Positions 24,317 to 32,889 of a stretch of DNA of 64,000 nt are shown piece by piece (positions within the stretch are counted from its first letter, which is position 1; each line of letters begins with the position of its first letter). The DNA comes from Actinacidiphila acidipaludis. GTDB taxonomy: Bacteria; Actinomycetota; Actinomycetes; Streptomycetales; Streptomycetaceae. Below the pieces are notes generated by a model that saw nothing but the letters and a program-made list of their open reading frames with translations, ran no database searches and was not told where the DNA came from. The stretch lies in contig NZ_JAINZZ010000027.1 in NCBI RefSeq assembly GCF_019890725.1, forward strand, positions 1 to 64,000. The letters run 5' to 3'. A program made the translations under genes and the position numbers.

Positions 24317-25333
24317 ATGACGCCCACTGCCCACGAGCCCGGCACCCTGCCCGGCGGGACCGTCGACGCCGTGGTGATCGGCGGCGGCGCCGCGGGACTG
24401 AACGGCGCGCTCATGCTCGCCCGCTCCCGCCGCTCCGTCGTCGTCATCGACAGCGGCACCCCGCGCAACGCGCCCGCCGAGGGTGTGCACGGCCTGCTGG
24501 CCCTGGACGGCACCCCGCCGGCCGAGCTGCTGGCACGGGGACGGGACGAGGTGCGCCGCTACGGCGGCCAGGTCGTCGCGGGCGAGGTGGTCTCCGCGGC
24601 CCCGGCGCCGCCCGCCGAGGACGGCGACCTGCGCTTCACCGTCGGCCTCGCCGGCGGCCGGACGCTGACGGCCCGCCGCCTGCTGGTGGCCACCGGGCTG
24701 CGTGACGTGCTGCCCGAGGTGCCCGGCCTGGCCCGGCACTGGGGACACGGCGTGGTCCACTGCCCCTACTGCCACGGCTGGGAGGTGCGCGACGAGCCGA
24801 TCGGCCTCCTGGCGGTGGGCCCGGTCTCGGTCCACCAAGCCCTGCTGTTCCGCCAGCTGACCGACGACCTGGTCTACTTCGCGGGCGGCACCGACCTGGA
24901 CGAGGACACCCGAGCCCGCTTCGCCGCTCGCGGCATCCGCGTCGTCGACGCCGCGGTGGAGGAGGTCGTCGCCGGCGACGACGGCGGCATCGCGGGCGTC
25001 CGGCTCAGCGACGGACAGTTCGTCGCGCGCCGGGTCCTCGCGGTCGCCACCCGCATGCAGGCGCGCACCCGGGGACTGGAGGCCCTGCGACTGCCGATGG
25101 AGGACCTGCCCGGCGGCATGGGCAACCGCTTCTCCTCCGGCATGGCCGGTGTGACGGACGTGCCGGGCGTGTGGGTGGCCGGCAACGCCACCGACCTGAC
25201 CGCCCAGGTCGGCGCCTCCGCGGCGGCCGGCGCCCTGGCGGGCGCGCACATCAACGCGCTGCTGGCCACGGCCGACACCGACGAGGCGCTCGCCGCTTCC
25301 GTGACGGCGGCGAGCGGCGCCACGGCCGCCTGA
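24317..25333 (+). CDS. thioredoxin-reductase-like FAD oxidoreductase with CPYCHG motif
   Basis: A 338-residue flavoprotein. The N-terminal FAD-binding motif is VVIGGGAAGLNGALMLARS; the redox dithiol CPYCHG lies near residue 154; the C-terminal GVWVAGNATDL closes the FAD site. The NAD(P) domain GxGxxA motif is weak (LLAVGPVSVH). The CxxCHG form differs from the CATCDG of true thioredoxin reductases and resembles the dithiol oxidases of the GliT/HlmI type. Start 24317 is set by AGGAGG 7 bases upstream. It is divergent from the XRE-cupin regulator and followed by an exporter gene 87 bases away. Confidence 0.9.
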   Translation: MTPTAHEPGTLPGGTVDAVVIGGGAAGLNGALMLARSRRSVVVIDSGTPRNAPAEGVHGLLALDGTPPAELLARGRDEVRRYGGQVVAGEVVSAAPAPPAEDGDLRFTVGLAGGRTLTARRLLVATGLRDVLPEVPGLARHWGHGVVHCPYCHGWEVRDEPIGLLAVGPVSVHQALLFRQLTDDLVYFAGGTDLDEDTRARFAARGIRVVDAAVEEVVAGDDGGIAGVRLSDGQFVARRVLAVATRMQARTRGLEALRLPMEDLPGGMGNRFSSGMAGVTDVPGVWVAGNATDLTAQVGASAAAGALAGAHINALLATADTDEALAASVTAASGATAA

Positions 25334-25420
25334 CGCCCCGGCCCTCCGTACATGCCGCATCCTCCGCACGGTGCCCGTCCGTACCGGCACTCGTTCCCGC
25401 ACGCCCCCAGGAGAGGCTTC

Positions 25421-27040
25421 ATGAGCACGGATCAGCCCGCCCCGGTCAGAACCGCGGGCAGTGGCACGATCACCCCGGCCGACGCCGCTCCGGATCCCCG
25501 CCGGCTGCGCACGGTCCTGGCGGCGGTGTGTGTCGCGCTGATGGCCGTCATCGGCTCGGTGTCCGGACTCAACGTCGCCCAGCCCGACCTCGCCGTCGCC
25601 TTCGGCGCCTCGCAGAGCACGATCCTGTGGATCATCAACATCTACACCCTCACCCTGGCGGCCCTCCTGCTGCCGCTCGGCGCGGTGGGGGACCGCCTCG
25701 GCCGCAAGCCCGTGCTCATCGCCGGGCTGACCGTCTTCGGCGTCGCCAGCGCCATGGCGGGTCTCGCCCCGACGTCCGACGTGCTCTTCGCCGCACGCCT
25801 GCTGAGCGGGGTCGGGGCGGCGATGATCATGCCGATCACCCTGGCGGTGATCACCTCCACCTTCCCCGAGGAGGAACGCGGCCGCGCGATCGGTGTGTGG
25901 ACCGGTGTCGCCGGAGGCGGCGGCATCCTCGGCATGTTCCTCTCCGCGGCCCTGGTCGACGTGGCCGGCTGGCGCTGGCTGTTCGTGCTGCCCGTCGTCC
26001 TGGTCGGCGTCGCCCTCGCCATGACCCTGCGATCCGTCCCGGACTCCCGCGAGAGGTCCGGGCACCCCTTCGACACCGCCGGGGCGCTGACCTCGATCGT
26101 CGCCGCAGTCGGACTGATCTTCGTCCTGCAGGAAGGCCCGGTGCACGGTTGGACCGCACCCACCACCCTGCCGGGACTGGTCGTCGGACTCGCCGCCGCC
26201 GTCGCCTTCGTGGCCTGGGAACGCCGGCGCCGGGACGCCGCGTTGCTGGACGTGCGCCTGTTCCGCGAACGCGGCCTGGCGGGCGGGTCCGTGACGCTCC
26301 TCGCGGTCTTCGGCGTGCAGGCAGGGGTCTTCGTCGTCCTCTTCCCGTTCTTCCAGGCGGTGCTCGGCTGGTCGGGCCTGCTGTCGACCCTGGCGCTGAT
26401 GCCCATGGCCGTGGCGATGATGGCCGCGTCCGGGCTCGCGCCCAAGTCGGCCGTGCGGATCGGTTCCCGCCGGACCATGGCGGCGGGCGTTCTGCTGGCC
26501 GGAGCCGGCCTCGCCGTGATGGCGGCCGGCGTGTCCGTCGACGGCGGCTATCCGTCCGTGCTGCCCGGCATGCTGGCGATGGGCATCGGCATGGGCCTGT
26601 CGATGACGCCCTCGACCGAGGCCATCACCGGGGCGCTGCCGCGGGAGCGCCAGGGCGTGGCCTCCGCGCTGAACGACGTCACACGGGAGTTCGGCACCGC
26701 GCTGGGGGTGGCCCTGCTCGGCGCTCTCGTGTCGTCCGGCTACCGCGCCGCCATCGACGACCGCCTGCGGGGCGTGCCCCGGGGCGCCGCGGACACCGCA
26801 CGGCAAGGGGTCGCCAACGCCGTCCAGGCCGCGGGCGGCGCGGGGCCGCAGGGACCGGCCCTCCTTCGGGCCGCACGGCAGTCCTTCGTGGTCGGCTGGC
26901 AGCACGCGATGTGGGCTGGGGTCGCGGTGATGGCCGCACTCTTCCTCTACCTGGTGGCCCGCGGCCCGCAGAGCCCGGGGCGAACGCCTGAGGCGACGCC
27001 CGGCATGGAGGGCCGGTCCAGCGGGAGCGAGAGGGCGTAG
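25421..27040 (+). CDS. MFS drug:H+ antiporter, DHA2 (EmrB/QacA) family, 14 TM
   Basis: A 539-residue membrane exporter. The first helix (VLAAVCVALMAVIGSVSGLN) and the motif A loop GAVGDRLGRKPVL are typical of DHA2 proteins, as is GVWTGVAGGGGILGMFLSAALV between helices 5 and 6 (motif C). Hydrophobicity and length fit 14 transmembrane segments. Start 25421 is preceded by GGAGAGG. Its place after the CxxC flavoprotein suggests export of, or resistance to, a small molecule handled by that enzyme (inference). It converges with the TetR gene. Confidence 0.92.
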   Translation: MSTDQPAPVRTAGSGTITPADAAPDPRRLRTVLAAVCVALMAVIGSVSGLNVAQPDLAVAFGASQSTILWIINIYTLTLAALLLPLGAVGDRLGRKPVLIAGLTVFGVASAMAGLAPTSDVLFAARLLSGVGAAMIMPITLAVITSTFPEEERGRAIGVWTGVAGGGGILGMFLSAALVDVAGWRWLFVLPVVLVGVALAMTLRSVPDSRERSGHPFDTAGALTSIVAAVGLIFVLQEGPVHGWTAPTTLPGLVVGLAAAVAFVAWERRRRDAALLDVRLFRERGLAGGSVTLLAVFGVQAGVFVVLFPFFQAVLGWSGLLSTLALMPMAVAMMAASGLAPKSAVRIGSRRTMAAGVLLAGAGLAVMAAGVSVDGGYPSVLPGMLAMGIGMGLSMTPSTEAITGALPRERQGVASALNDVTREFGTALGVALLGALVSSGYRAAIDDRLRGVPRGAADTARQGVANAVQAAGGAGPQGPALLRAARQSFVVGWQHAMWAGVAVMAALFLYLVARGPQSPGRTPEATPGMEGRSSGSERA

Positions 27041-27212
27041 CGCGCCGCGGTCCGCTCGGGTCGGCTGACAGCCGGACGGGAGAGCCGGCCGAGGGGGCCC
27101 CGGGCGGGTACCCGTACCCCTGCGTCCGCTCGGGGACCGGTCTGAGGCCGACCGGCGGCGCCCGCACCGCGGTTCCGTGCGCCGCCGCCCAGGTCAGGCA
27201 GCACAGACACCT

Positions 27213-27833
27213 TCAGCGGGCGGGGGGCTGCTCGCCGTAGTAGAGCCGGAGGAACTCCTCCATCGCGGCGTCGACCCCGGCGCGGTCGCCCGTGGCGAGC
27301 AGATCGAGCAGCAGGCCGCGCACGGTGGCGAGGCCGAGCCGTGCGCGACTGCGGGCGGTGGAGGGGTCGGTACCAGCTTCGATCTCGGCGGCCACGAGTG
27401 GCTCCAGCCAGTCCGTCACCAGGCCGTCGAGAACGGACACGGCCTCGGAGCGGCCCTGCAGCGCCTGACCGCAGATCTCGAAGAACAGCCGCTCCTGGCC
27501 GGCCAGCCGGGGGTCCGTCAGTTCGCGCCACAGGGCGCGGGCGGCGTCGGCGGGGGAGAGGCCCGGGTCGAGACGGAGGCGGGAGAGCAGGTCACGCTGG
27601 CGTCGCTCGGAAGTGCGCACGATCTCCACGAGCAACTGCTCCTTGGAGCCGAAGTAGTGGATCAGCATGCGGTGGCTGACGCCGATCGCGTCGCCCAGGC
27701 GACGCAGCGTCAGGTCGGCGATGCCGTGCGCGGCGACGTGGTCGACGGCCGCGTCCACCAACTCGGTCCGCCGGTCCCCGTCCCGGCCGCGGGCCGGTCG
27801 GCCGGAGGGCTCCTGCTGGGCGTGGGTCGTCAC
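27213..27833 (-). CDS. TetR-family regulator
   Basis: A 206-residue TetR protein. The N-terminal helix-turn-helix (about 24-70) has AAVDHVAAHGIADLTLRRLGDAIGVSHRMLIHYFGSKEQLL; the C-terminal ligand domain is all helical. The GTG start at 27833 has no Shine-Dalgarno and lies 9 bases from the first of two identical-type operators, so the mRNA is probably leaderless or nearly so. It is divergent from the SRPBCC gene with only 47 bases between start codons. Confidence 0.92.
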   Translation of the reverse strand: MTTHAQQEPSGRPARGRDGDRRTELVDAAVDHVAAHGIADLTLRRLGDAIGVSHRMLIHYFGSKEQLLVEIVRTSERRQRDLLSRLRLDPGLSPADAARALWRELTDPRLAGQERLFFEICGQALQGRSEAVSVLDGLVTDWLEPLVAAEIEAGTDPSTARSRARLGLATVRGLLLDLLATGDRAGVDAAMEEFLRLYYGEQPPAR

Positions 27834-27842
27834 GTGCGTGAG

Positions 27843-27858
27843 TGTACCAAGCGGTACA
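27843..27858. promoter_or_regulatory. TetR operator 1 (TGTACC-N4-GGTACA)
   Basis: TGTACCAAGCGGTACA, perfect 6-base arms with a 4-base spacer, between the divergent TetR and SRPBCC genes. An identical-arm copy lies 23 bases further on. Confidence 0.75.
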
Positions 27859-27865
27859 TGGCTGA

Positions 27866-27881
27866 TGTACCGTGTGGTACA
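27866..27881. promoter_or_regulatory. TetR operator 2 (TGTACC-N4-GGTACA) overlapping SRPBCC start
   Basis: TGTACCGTGTGGTACA. Its last base is the A of the SRPBCC start codon. Centre-to-centre distance to operator 1 is 23 bases, about two helical turns, which suits cooperative binding of two TetR dimers. Confidence 0.75.
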
Positions 27882-28345
27882 TGAAGCCCGTCACCGTGTC
27901 GATCGACGTACCCCAACTCCCCGCGCAGGTCTACGACTTCCTCGACGTCATGGCCCACCACGAGCAGTTCACCGACCACTTCCTCACCAACTGGCGCTAT
28001 GCGGGCCCCGATCGCGGCGTCGGCTCGTCGGCGACCGTCACCGCCGCGCTGGGTGGTGTGCGCTCCGACGTCTCCATCGAGGTCGTCGAGGCGGAGGCGC
28101 CCCGGCGCATCGTGGAGCGCAATGTCAGTGCGGGGGGCCGACGGGTGGCGCACGGCACCTACACCGTCGAGCCGCAGCCGGGCGGCGGGAGCCGCGTCTC
28201 GTTCACCTATGCCTGGGAGAAGGCACCCTTGGCCGACCGTCTGCTGGCGCCCGTCGTCCGGGCCACGATGCGGCGCGCCGACGCCACGGTCATGCGCCGC
28301 CTCGCCGCGGCCCTCGCCGTCGACACACCCACCAGCTCGTCCTGA
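27881..28345 (+). CDS. SRPBCC-fold (polyketide cyclase/START-like) protein
   Basis: A 154-residue START-like helix-grip protein (MKPVTVSIDVPQLPAQVYDFLDVMAHH, typical beta1-alpha1; C-terminal amphipathic helix MRRLAAALAV). These proteins bind hydrophobic ligands in a deep cavity. The ATG at 27881 overlaps a TetR operator and has no Shine-Dalgarno, so a leaderless transcript repressed by TetR is likely. A GTG 9 bases upstream is also in frame but lies inside the operator. Confidence 0.88.
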   Translation: MKPVTVSIDVPQLPAQVYDFLDVMAHHEQFTDHFLTNWRYAGPDRGVGSSATVTAALGGVRSDVSIEVVEAEAPRRIVERNVSAGGRRVAHGTYTVEPQPGGGSRVSFTYAWEKAPLADRLLAPVVRATMRRADATVMRRLAAALAVDTPTSSS

Positions 28346-28390
28346 CGGACCGTCAGGACGAAAATGCCCGTCCCCGGGGTCCGGGCCGGT

Positions 28391-28759
28391 TCAGGGCTCG
28401 CTGTGTTCGTCCTCGCCGCCGGGCGTGCCGATCAGATACTCCGCGGTGCCGGTGAGCTCCAGGAGGCGGTCCAGCAGGCGGGGGCGGCGCAGCAGTACGA
28501 GCCGCACGCCCTCGGCGGTGGTCCGGCGGCGGATGGCGAGCAGTGCGGACAGGCCCATCGAGTCGCACAGCGTCAGGCCGCCGAGGTCGAGGGCCAGCAG
28601 CGGTTCCTCGCGGAACTCCGCCAGCGTCTTCCCGACCGTCTCCAGCAGCTCCTCCGAGGTGTCGAAGTCCAGCGGACCGTCGACCGTCACCGTCAGCTGC
28701 TCCAGCCGGACGACGCCGACGTCGAACTGACAGTCCCTGTACTCCGGTTCGACACTCAA
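28391..28759 (-). CDS. STAS-domain anti-sigma factor antagonist (B12 module)
   Basis: A 122-residue STAS protein with phosphorylatable Ser67 in LTLCDSMGLSAL. The TTG start overlaps the stop of the cobalamin-binding gene (TTGA), and GGAGG lies 6 bases upstream, so it is translated as the third gene of the SpoIIE-B12-STAS operon. Its likely role is as the substrate of the upstream phosphatase and partner of a RsbW-type kinase (31833-32246 or elsewhere). The short acidic C-terminus (GGEDEHSEP) has no known function. Confidence 0.9.
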   Translation of the reverse strand: MSVEPEYRDCQFDVGVVRLEQLTVTVDGPLDFDTSEELLETVGKTLAEFREEPLLALDLGGLTLCDSMGLSALLAIRRRTTAEGVRLVLLRRPRLLDRLLELTGTAEYLIGTPGGEDEHSEP

Positions 28760-29907
28760 CGGGCACCTCCGTCGCCGGTGCCGCCTCGGGGGCCAGGTGG
28801 GCTCGGCACGGTCCCGGAACCGGCGGCGAGCAGGTCCCGGGCCCGTGGGAAGTCACGTAGTTCGGCCGCGAGCAGGTCCAGGGCCGGCCGCAGGGTGAAG
28901 GCGGGGACGCCCCGGGCGGTCAGCACGTCCGCGGTCCACGCCAGGAACCCGGTGAACAGCGAGCGGTCGTCGGTGTAGAGGGCCACCGCGAGGAAGTCGA
29001 CGATGTGGCCGATGTCCTCCACGGTGTGCTGCCGCTGCAGCTCGGTGTAGTCCCGCATCGCGGGGACCCGGTCCTCCAGGCCCGTCATGACCGCGCCCAC
29101 GAGCCGGAACTTGCTGCGGCTGACGAGTGTGTACTCCTGGTCGGACAGGTGCGGCAGATCGTCCACCGGCTGGTGGGCGGGAGCCGGCTCCGGCAGCCCC
29201 TCGCCGAGCCGTTCGGCGGCGGAACGGGCGTCGGGCGCCCACACGTCCGCGCCGAGCTGGCGCGCGTAGCGGCCGTCGGGCCCGAACGCGGCCCCACCGG
29301 TCAGCACCGGCGTCCCGGTGGCCTGGCACGCGGTGATCGCCATGTGGGCTGCGGGCAGCCGGGTGCTCAGGGACGCCGACAGCGCCACCGCGTCCGGCGC
29401 GGTTCGGTGCAGATGCCCTATCAGGTGCGGGGTGGGGACCTGCGCACCGAGGTAGTCCACCCGCCAGCCGCGCAGACCCAGCACCTGGGCGAGGATGCGG
29501 GCGGGCAGCGCGTGCCACTCCCCGTCGATGCAGGCCACCGTGACGTGACCGCGGTGAGCCGAGGGCCGGGCCGCGGCCACCAGCGGGTGCCGGTCCATGG
29601 CGCCGATGACCCGTTCGTTGATCGCGGTGGCGGCGTGCTCCTGCGCCACGCTGATGCGGTTGGCCGCCCACTCGACGCCCACCCGGGTCTGCACGGCCGC
29701 CACCACGTCCAGCAGGACCGATTCGGCGTCCAGGCCGGACTCGAGGGCCGCGAAGACCACATCGGTCGCCGAACCCTCGTCGGCGCCCGACACCGACGTC
29801 CACAACTCCTCCGCCCAGTCCCGCGTCCCGGCGGTCGTCACGGCGGCGCCGCCGGGCGCCCGCGCCGTGACGGTGCTGCGGATGCCGCCGTTCGCGGTGG
29901 CGGTCAT
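28756..29907 (-). CDS. CarH-like cobalamin-binding sensor without DNA-binding domain
   Basis: A 383-residue protein. Residues about 30-110 form the helical B12 cap: Trp80 and Glu90-His91 fit the Wx9EH signature of CarH/LitR adenosylcobalamin photoreceptors exactly. Residues about 118-230 are a B12-binding Rossmann domain with the lower-ligand segment GEWHALP (His132; the usual ExHxxG has Pro instead of Gly), WRVDYLGAQVP and GGAAFGPDG. There is no MerR helix-turn-helix at the N-terminus; instead a helical C-terminal domain of about 130 residues of unassigned family follows. ATGA overlap with the SpoIIE phosphatase upstream and TTGA with the STAS gene downstream. Probably a light or B12 input to partner switching (inference). 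Confidence 0.85.
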   Translation of the reverse strand: MTATANGGIRSTVTARAPGGAAVTTAGTRDWAEELWTSVSGADEGSATDVVFAALESGLDAESVLLDVVAAVQTRVGVEWAANRISVAQEHAATAINERVIGAMDRHPLVAAARPSAHRGHVTVACIDGEWHALPARILAQVLGLRGWRVDYLGAQVPTPHLIGHLHRTAPDAVALSASLSTRLPAAHMAITACQATGTPVLTGGAAFGPDGRYARQLGADVWAPDARSAAERLGEGLPEPAPAHQPVDDLPHLSDQEYTLVSRSKFRLVGAVMTGLEDRVPAMRDYTELQRQHTVEDIGHIVDFLAVALYTDDRSLFTGFLAWTADVLTARGVPAFTLRPALDLLAAELRDFPRARDLLAAGSGTVPSPPGPRGGTGDGGAR

Positions 29908-31610
29908 GCGGTGTACCTCCCAGGTCCGGTGCCGCCGACCATCGACAGGTGAGCGCCGTGCGGCATGGAGATCACGACGACGGCCATGTCGTCGTGTCGT
30001 CCGGCGCCTACCCACTGGGCGGCGATCATCTGCACATGTTCCACGATTGCTTCCGCGGGCATGCCGGCGCACCCCGCCAACTGGGCGCGCAGCCGGTCCT
30101 CGCCGAACTCCGCGCCGCCCAGCGGGCCGCCGCGGGCCTCGGTGATGCCGTCGCTGAACAGCACGAGGGACTCTCCGGGGCCCAGCATGAGGTTCGCCGT
30201 GGTGCTCGTCACGTCGGGCAGGACGCCGATCAGTGAGCCGCGGGTCTCCACCCGCTCGACGACGCCGTCCGCCCGCACCACCAGCGGCGCCGGATGCCCG
30301 GCGCTGGTCACCCGTACCCGGGCCCGGTCCCCCTCGCGGCGGACGGCCGCCAGCACCAGGGTGGCGAACCGCGTGTGGTGCGAGGTGAGCAGGGCCCGGT
30401 TCAGCAGGGTCAGCAGCCGCTGGTGGTCGCCGGTGAGCGGCAGCAGGGCGTGCAGCGTGTTGCGGATCTTGCCCGTGAGGACAGCGGCCTCCAGACCCTT
30501 GCCGCACACGTCGCCGAGGACCGCGAGGGTCTCGCGCTGGTCGGCGGTGGCGGGATGGACGTCGTAGAAGTCGCCGCCCACCCGGTCCTGGTCGCCGGCC
30601 GGCCGGTACCCGCCGGCGAACTCCACACCGCGGGTCTGCTGCAGACGCGGCGGCAGCAGTTCGCGCATGAGGGTGTCGGTGATGGCCGCCTGCTCGGTGT
30701 AGAGCCGGGCCGAGGACACGGCCGCTCCGGCCCGCGCGGCGAACAGCCGGGCCAGCGTCTCCTCGTTCTCGTCGAAGGCCGCCCCGTCCTCGTGGCGCAG
30801 CAGCACCAGCGCGCCGGCGGGCACGCCCTGACCGGGCAGCGGCACGACCGCCATCGACCCGACCGGGCCGAAGCCCTCGGGCACCAGCCAGGCGGGTGCC
30901 GCCGCCGGGTTGATCCAGCGCGAGGGCACGGGAGGGAAGCCCTGCAGCGCCTCCGAGAGGCCCGGCACCATGTCGGGTGACTGCGTGGTCGTGGCCGCGG
31001 CCGGGGAGCCGCCGCGGACGCAGCTGACCAGGCGCAGCCGGCGCCCGGGGTTGGGTCCGATCACCACGGCCGCGTCGGCCAGCCGCCGCACGGCCTCCAG
31101 AACGGTGACGTCCATGCAGCGCTCGACGTTGAGCGAGGCCAGCAGCCGGCTCGACGCCTCGGCGAGGAACGCGGTGCGCTCGCGCTCCCTGGCCAGTTCC
31201 CGTTCGGCTCGCTGCCGGTCGCTGTCGTCCAGCAGCCACCAGGTCACCGACCCGTCGGTGCCCGGGACCGGGCGGCCTTCCAGGCTGCGGCCGTCGAGCA
31301 GCCCGCGGACGCCGTCACCCCACGGCTCTGCGCCGGAGGGGCCGGAGGGGCCGGAAGTCGAGGGTGCCGAGGGTGCCGGGGGCCGGGGGCCGTCGGCAAG
31401 GCCGAGATGGGCGGTGGCCAGCCACGGCGCGCGGGAGCGGAGGGCGTCAGGGCGGTCCTGAGGCACGTCGCCGAGCAGTATGCGTGCGGAGGGGCTGACG
31501 CGCAGGACGCTGCCGTCGGCGCTCAGCACCACGATCGGGTAGGGGGAGGTGTCGGGTGTCACGTCTCCCCGGTCTGCGGACTCGGACTCGGTTCGTCTCA
31601 CAACTGCCAC
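29904..31610 (-). CDS. PAS-GAF-SpoIIE serine phosphatase (B12 module)
   Basis: A 568-residue phosphatase, first gene of the operon with the B12 sensor and STAS protein. An N-terminal PAS domain (about 20-150) is interrupted by a Pro/Ser/Gly-rich stretch with GPSGPSG; a GAF domain (about 165-325) and a SpoIIE/PP2C domain (about 345-565) follow, with GGDFYDV, GDVCGKGLEAA, FSDGITEARGG and RHDDMAVVV giving a complete metal site. It would dephosphorylate the STAS antagonist two genes downstream. The start is GTG with a weak ribosome-binding site. Confidence 0.9.
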   Translation of the reverse strand: MAVVRRTESESADRGDVTPDTSPYPIVVLSADGSVLRVSPSARILLGDVPQDRPDALRSRAPWLATAHLGLADGPRPPAPSAPSTSGPSGPSGAEPWGDGVRGLLDGRSLEGRPVPGTDGSVTWWLLDDSDRQRAERELARERERTAFLAEASSRLLASLNVERCMDVTVLEAVRRLADAAVVIGPNPGRRLRLVSCVRGGSPAAATTTQSPDMVPGLSEALQGFPPVPSRWINPAAAPAWLVPEGFGPVGSMAVVPLPGQGVPAGALVLLRHEDGAAFDENEETLARLFAARAGAAVSSARLYTEQAAITDTLMRELLPPRLQQTRGVEFAGGYRPAGDQDRVGGDFYDVHPATADQRETLAVLGDVCGKGLEAAVLTGKIRNTLHALLPLTGDHQRLLTLLNRALLTSHHTRFATLVLAAVRREGDRARVRVTSAGHPAPLVVRADGVVERVETRGSLIGVLPDVTSTTANLMLGPGESLVLFSDGITEARGGPLGGAEFGEDRLRAQLAGCAGMPAEAIVEHVQMIAAQWVGAGRHDDMAVVVISMPHGAHLSMVGGTGPGRYTA

Positions 31611-31832
31611 TCCACGGGTCCGCGCCTCGGGGGACCCTCACCTCACCACGGTCGTCCATCGGGAACCCTGCGCCCCCTCGCCACCATGGCGCAGATCACC
31701 CGTCGCGGGCAACCGGCCACCCCGGGGCGACCTGTTCGGGGGACCCGTGCCCATGACGTCCGGGATCCGTTCCGCAACGACCGGGTCGGTCCCGGTCAAT
31801 TCCCCGTCGCCGCAGGCCGGATGCCCCGTGGA

Positions 31833-32246
31833 TCATCTCAACGCCAGGATCACCACGATCCGTTTTCCGCCGCGCGGAAGCATTTCCACCTCGACGGAGG
31901 AGGCCAGATGTTCGACGATCGGCCATCCGAACCCCCCGGGCCGCTCCGGATCGAAGCCGAGGGTCCGCCGGGACACCGGCCGGGCCTCGCTCATGTCGTG
32001 CACCTGCAGTCGCAGCGCCGAACCGTCCGGGGTGACCTCCGCGCCGAAGGCGGACAGCCCCCCGCCGTGGCGCAGCGCGTTGCTGACCAGCTCCGCGACG
32101 ACCAGGCCCGCGTCGGCTCGCACTCGCTCCGTGTCGCAGTGCACCTCGTCGAGCAGGCGCATGACCGTTCGCCGGGCGTCCGTGGCCAGCTGCGGGTCGT
32201 GCCGGTCCGCGGGAAGCGCGCCTGGACTGTACGAATGCTCGGTCAT
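31833..32246 (-). CDS. RsbW-like anti-sigma factor / serine kinase (HATPase_c)
   Basis: A 137-residue GHKL ATPase of the anti-sigma type. N-box VVAELVSNALRHGGG, G1-like LQVHDMSE and G2-like region GGFGWPIVEHLA are present; the helix ARRTVMRLLDEV precedes them. Such proteins bind a sigma factor or phosphorylate STAS antagonists. It is on the same strand as the flanking STAS (upstream) and SpoIIE (downstream) genes with spacers of 142 and 222 bases, so it may be a separate unit or part of a longer transcript. Confidence 0.88.
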   Translation of the reverse strand: MTEHSYSPGALPADRHDPQLATDARRTVMRLLDEVHCDTERVRADAGLVVAELVSNALRHGGGLSAFGAEVTPDGSALRLQVHDMSEARPVSRRTLGFDPERPGGFGWPIVEHLASSVEVEMLPRGGKRIVVILALR

Positions 32247-32388
32247 TCGGCGACCTCAAAACGTGTGTTCCGGCGAGCGGTTCGGGTCCGGCGAACGCGG
32301 CTCGCCGCTACCGCGCTCATGACCTCGGTTGCCCGGTCCACCCCGCCGCCACACGGGCGGGTTCCCCGGTTCCTCTGCGTCACCTGTC

Positions 32389-32799
32389 TCATGTCAGGGA
32401 CTCCGGAGGTTTCGGAGTCCGGTCGCGGTCGGCACCCGACGAGCCGGTCGCCAGCGCCCGCCGGGCCGCCGCGGTGTCCGCGGCGAACTCGAAGTGCGCG
32501 GCCGTCATGGTCACGTCGAACAGGCGGCGCACCCCGGCGCTCAGCGGGCCGGCCAGCACCAGCAGCCCGCCGCGGGCGGCCAGGTCGCGATGGGCGTCCA
32601 GCAGGATGTGCAACGTCGCGGAGTCGGCGAAGTCCACCCCCGACAGATCGACCACCACCCGGGCCCCGTCCGGACTCACCGCTTCGCGGATCTGTTCCCC
32701 GAAGGCCTGCGCCCGTTCCCAGTCCAGTTCGGACTCGGCCCGCACGATGCGGAGCCCGCCGTCCCGCTGCTCGTCCATACCACCCCATTCACGTGACAT
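32389..32799 (-). CDS. STAS-domain anti-sigma factor antagonist
   Basis: A 136-residue STAS protein with Ser60 in VDFADSATLH. The tail after the domain is charged (SSGADRDRTPKPPES). Two ATG codons (32799 and 32778) are possible; neither has a strong Shine-Dalgarno. It is transcribed away from rsbR and precedes the RsbW-like gene, a natural kinase-antagonist pair. A large perfect hairpin at 32890-32917 separates it from the rsbR operon. Confidence 0.87.
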   Translation of the reverse strand: MSREWGGMDEQRDGGLRIVRAESELDWERAQAFGEQIREAVSPDGARVVVDLSGVDFADSATLHILLDAHRDLAARGGLLVLAGPLSAGVRRLFDVTMTAAHFEFAADTAAARRALATGSSGADRDRTPKPPESLT

Positions 32800-32889
32800 C
32801 CCCGCCGTCGGCCGAGGCCCGCGGACGGGTGCGGCCGGACCGTGGCCGGGCTCCGGCGACCCTCCCGGACGGAGTCCAACCGCTGAGGA

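Noticed and set aside
24221-26905. Upstream extension of the XRE-cupin gene through the flavoprotein and exporter genes
   Set aside because: The extension has no domain and runs antisense to two well-supported genes; the helix-turn-helix begins a few residues after the ATG at 24220.
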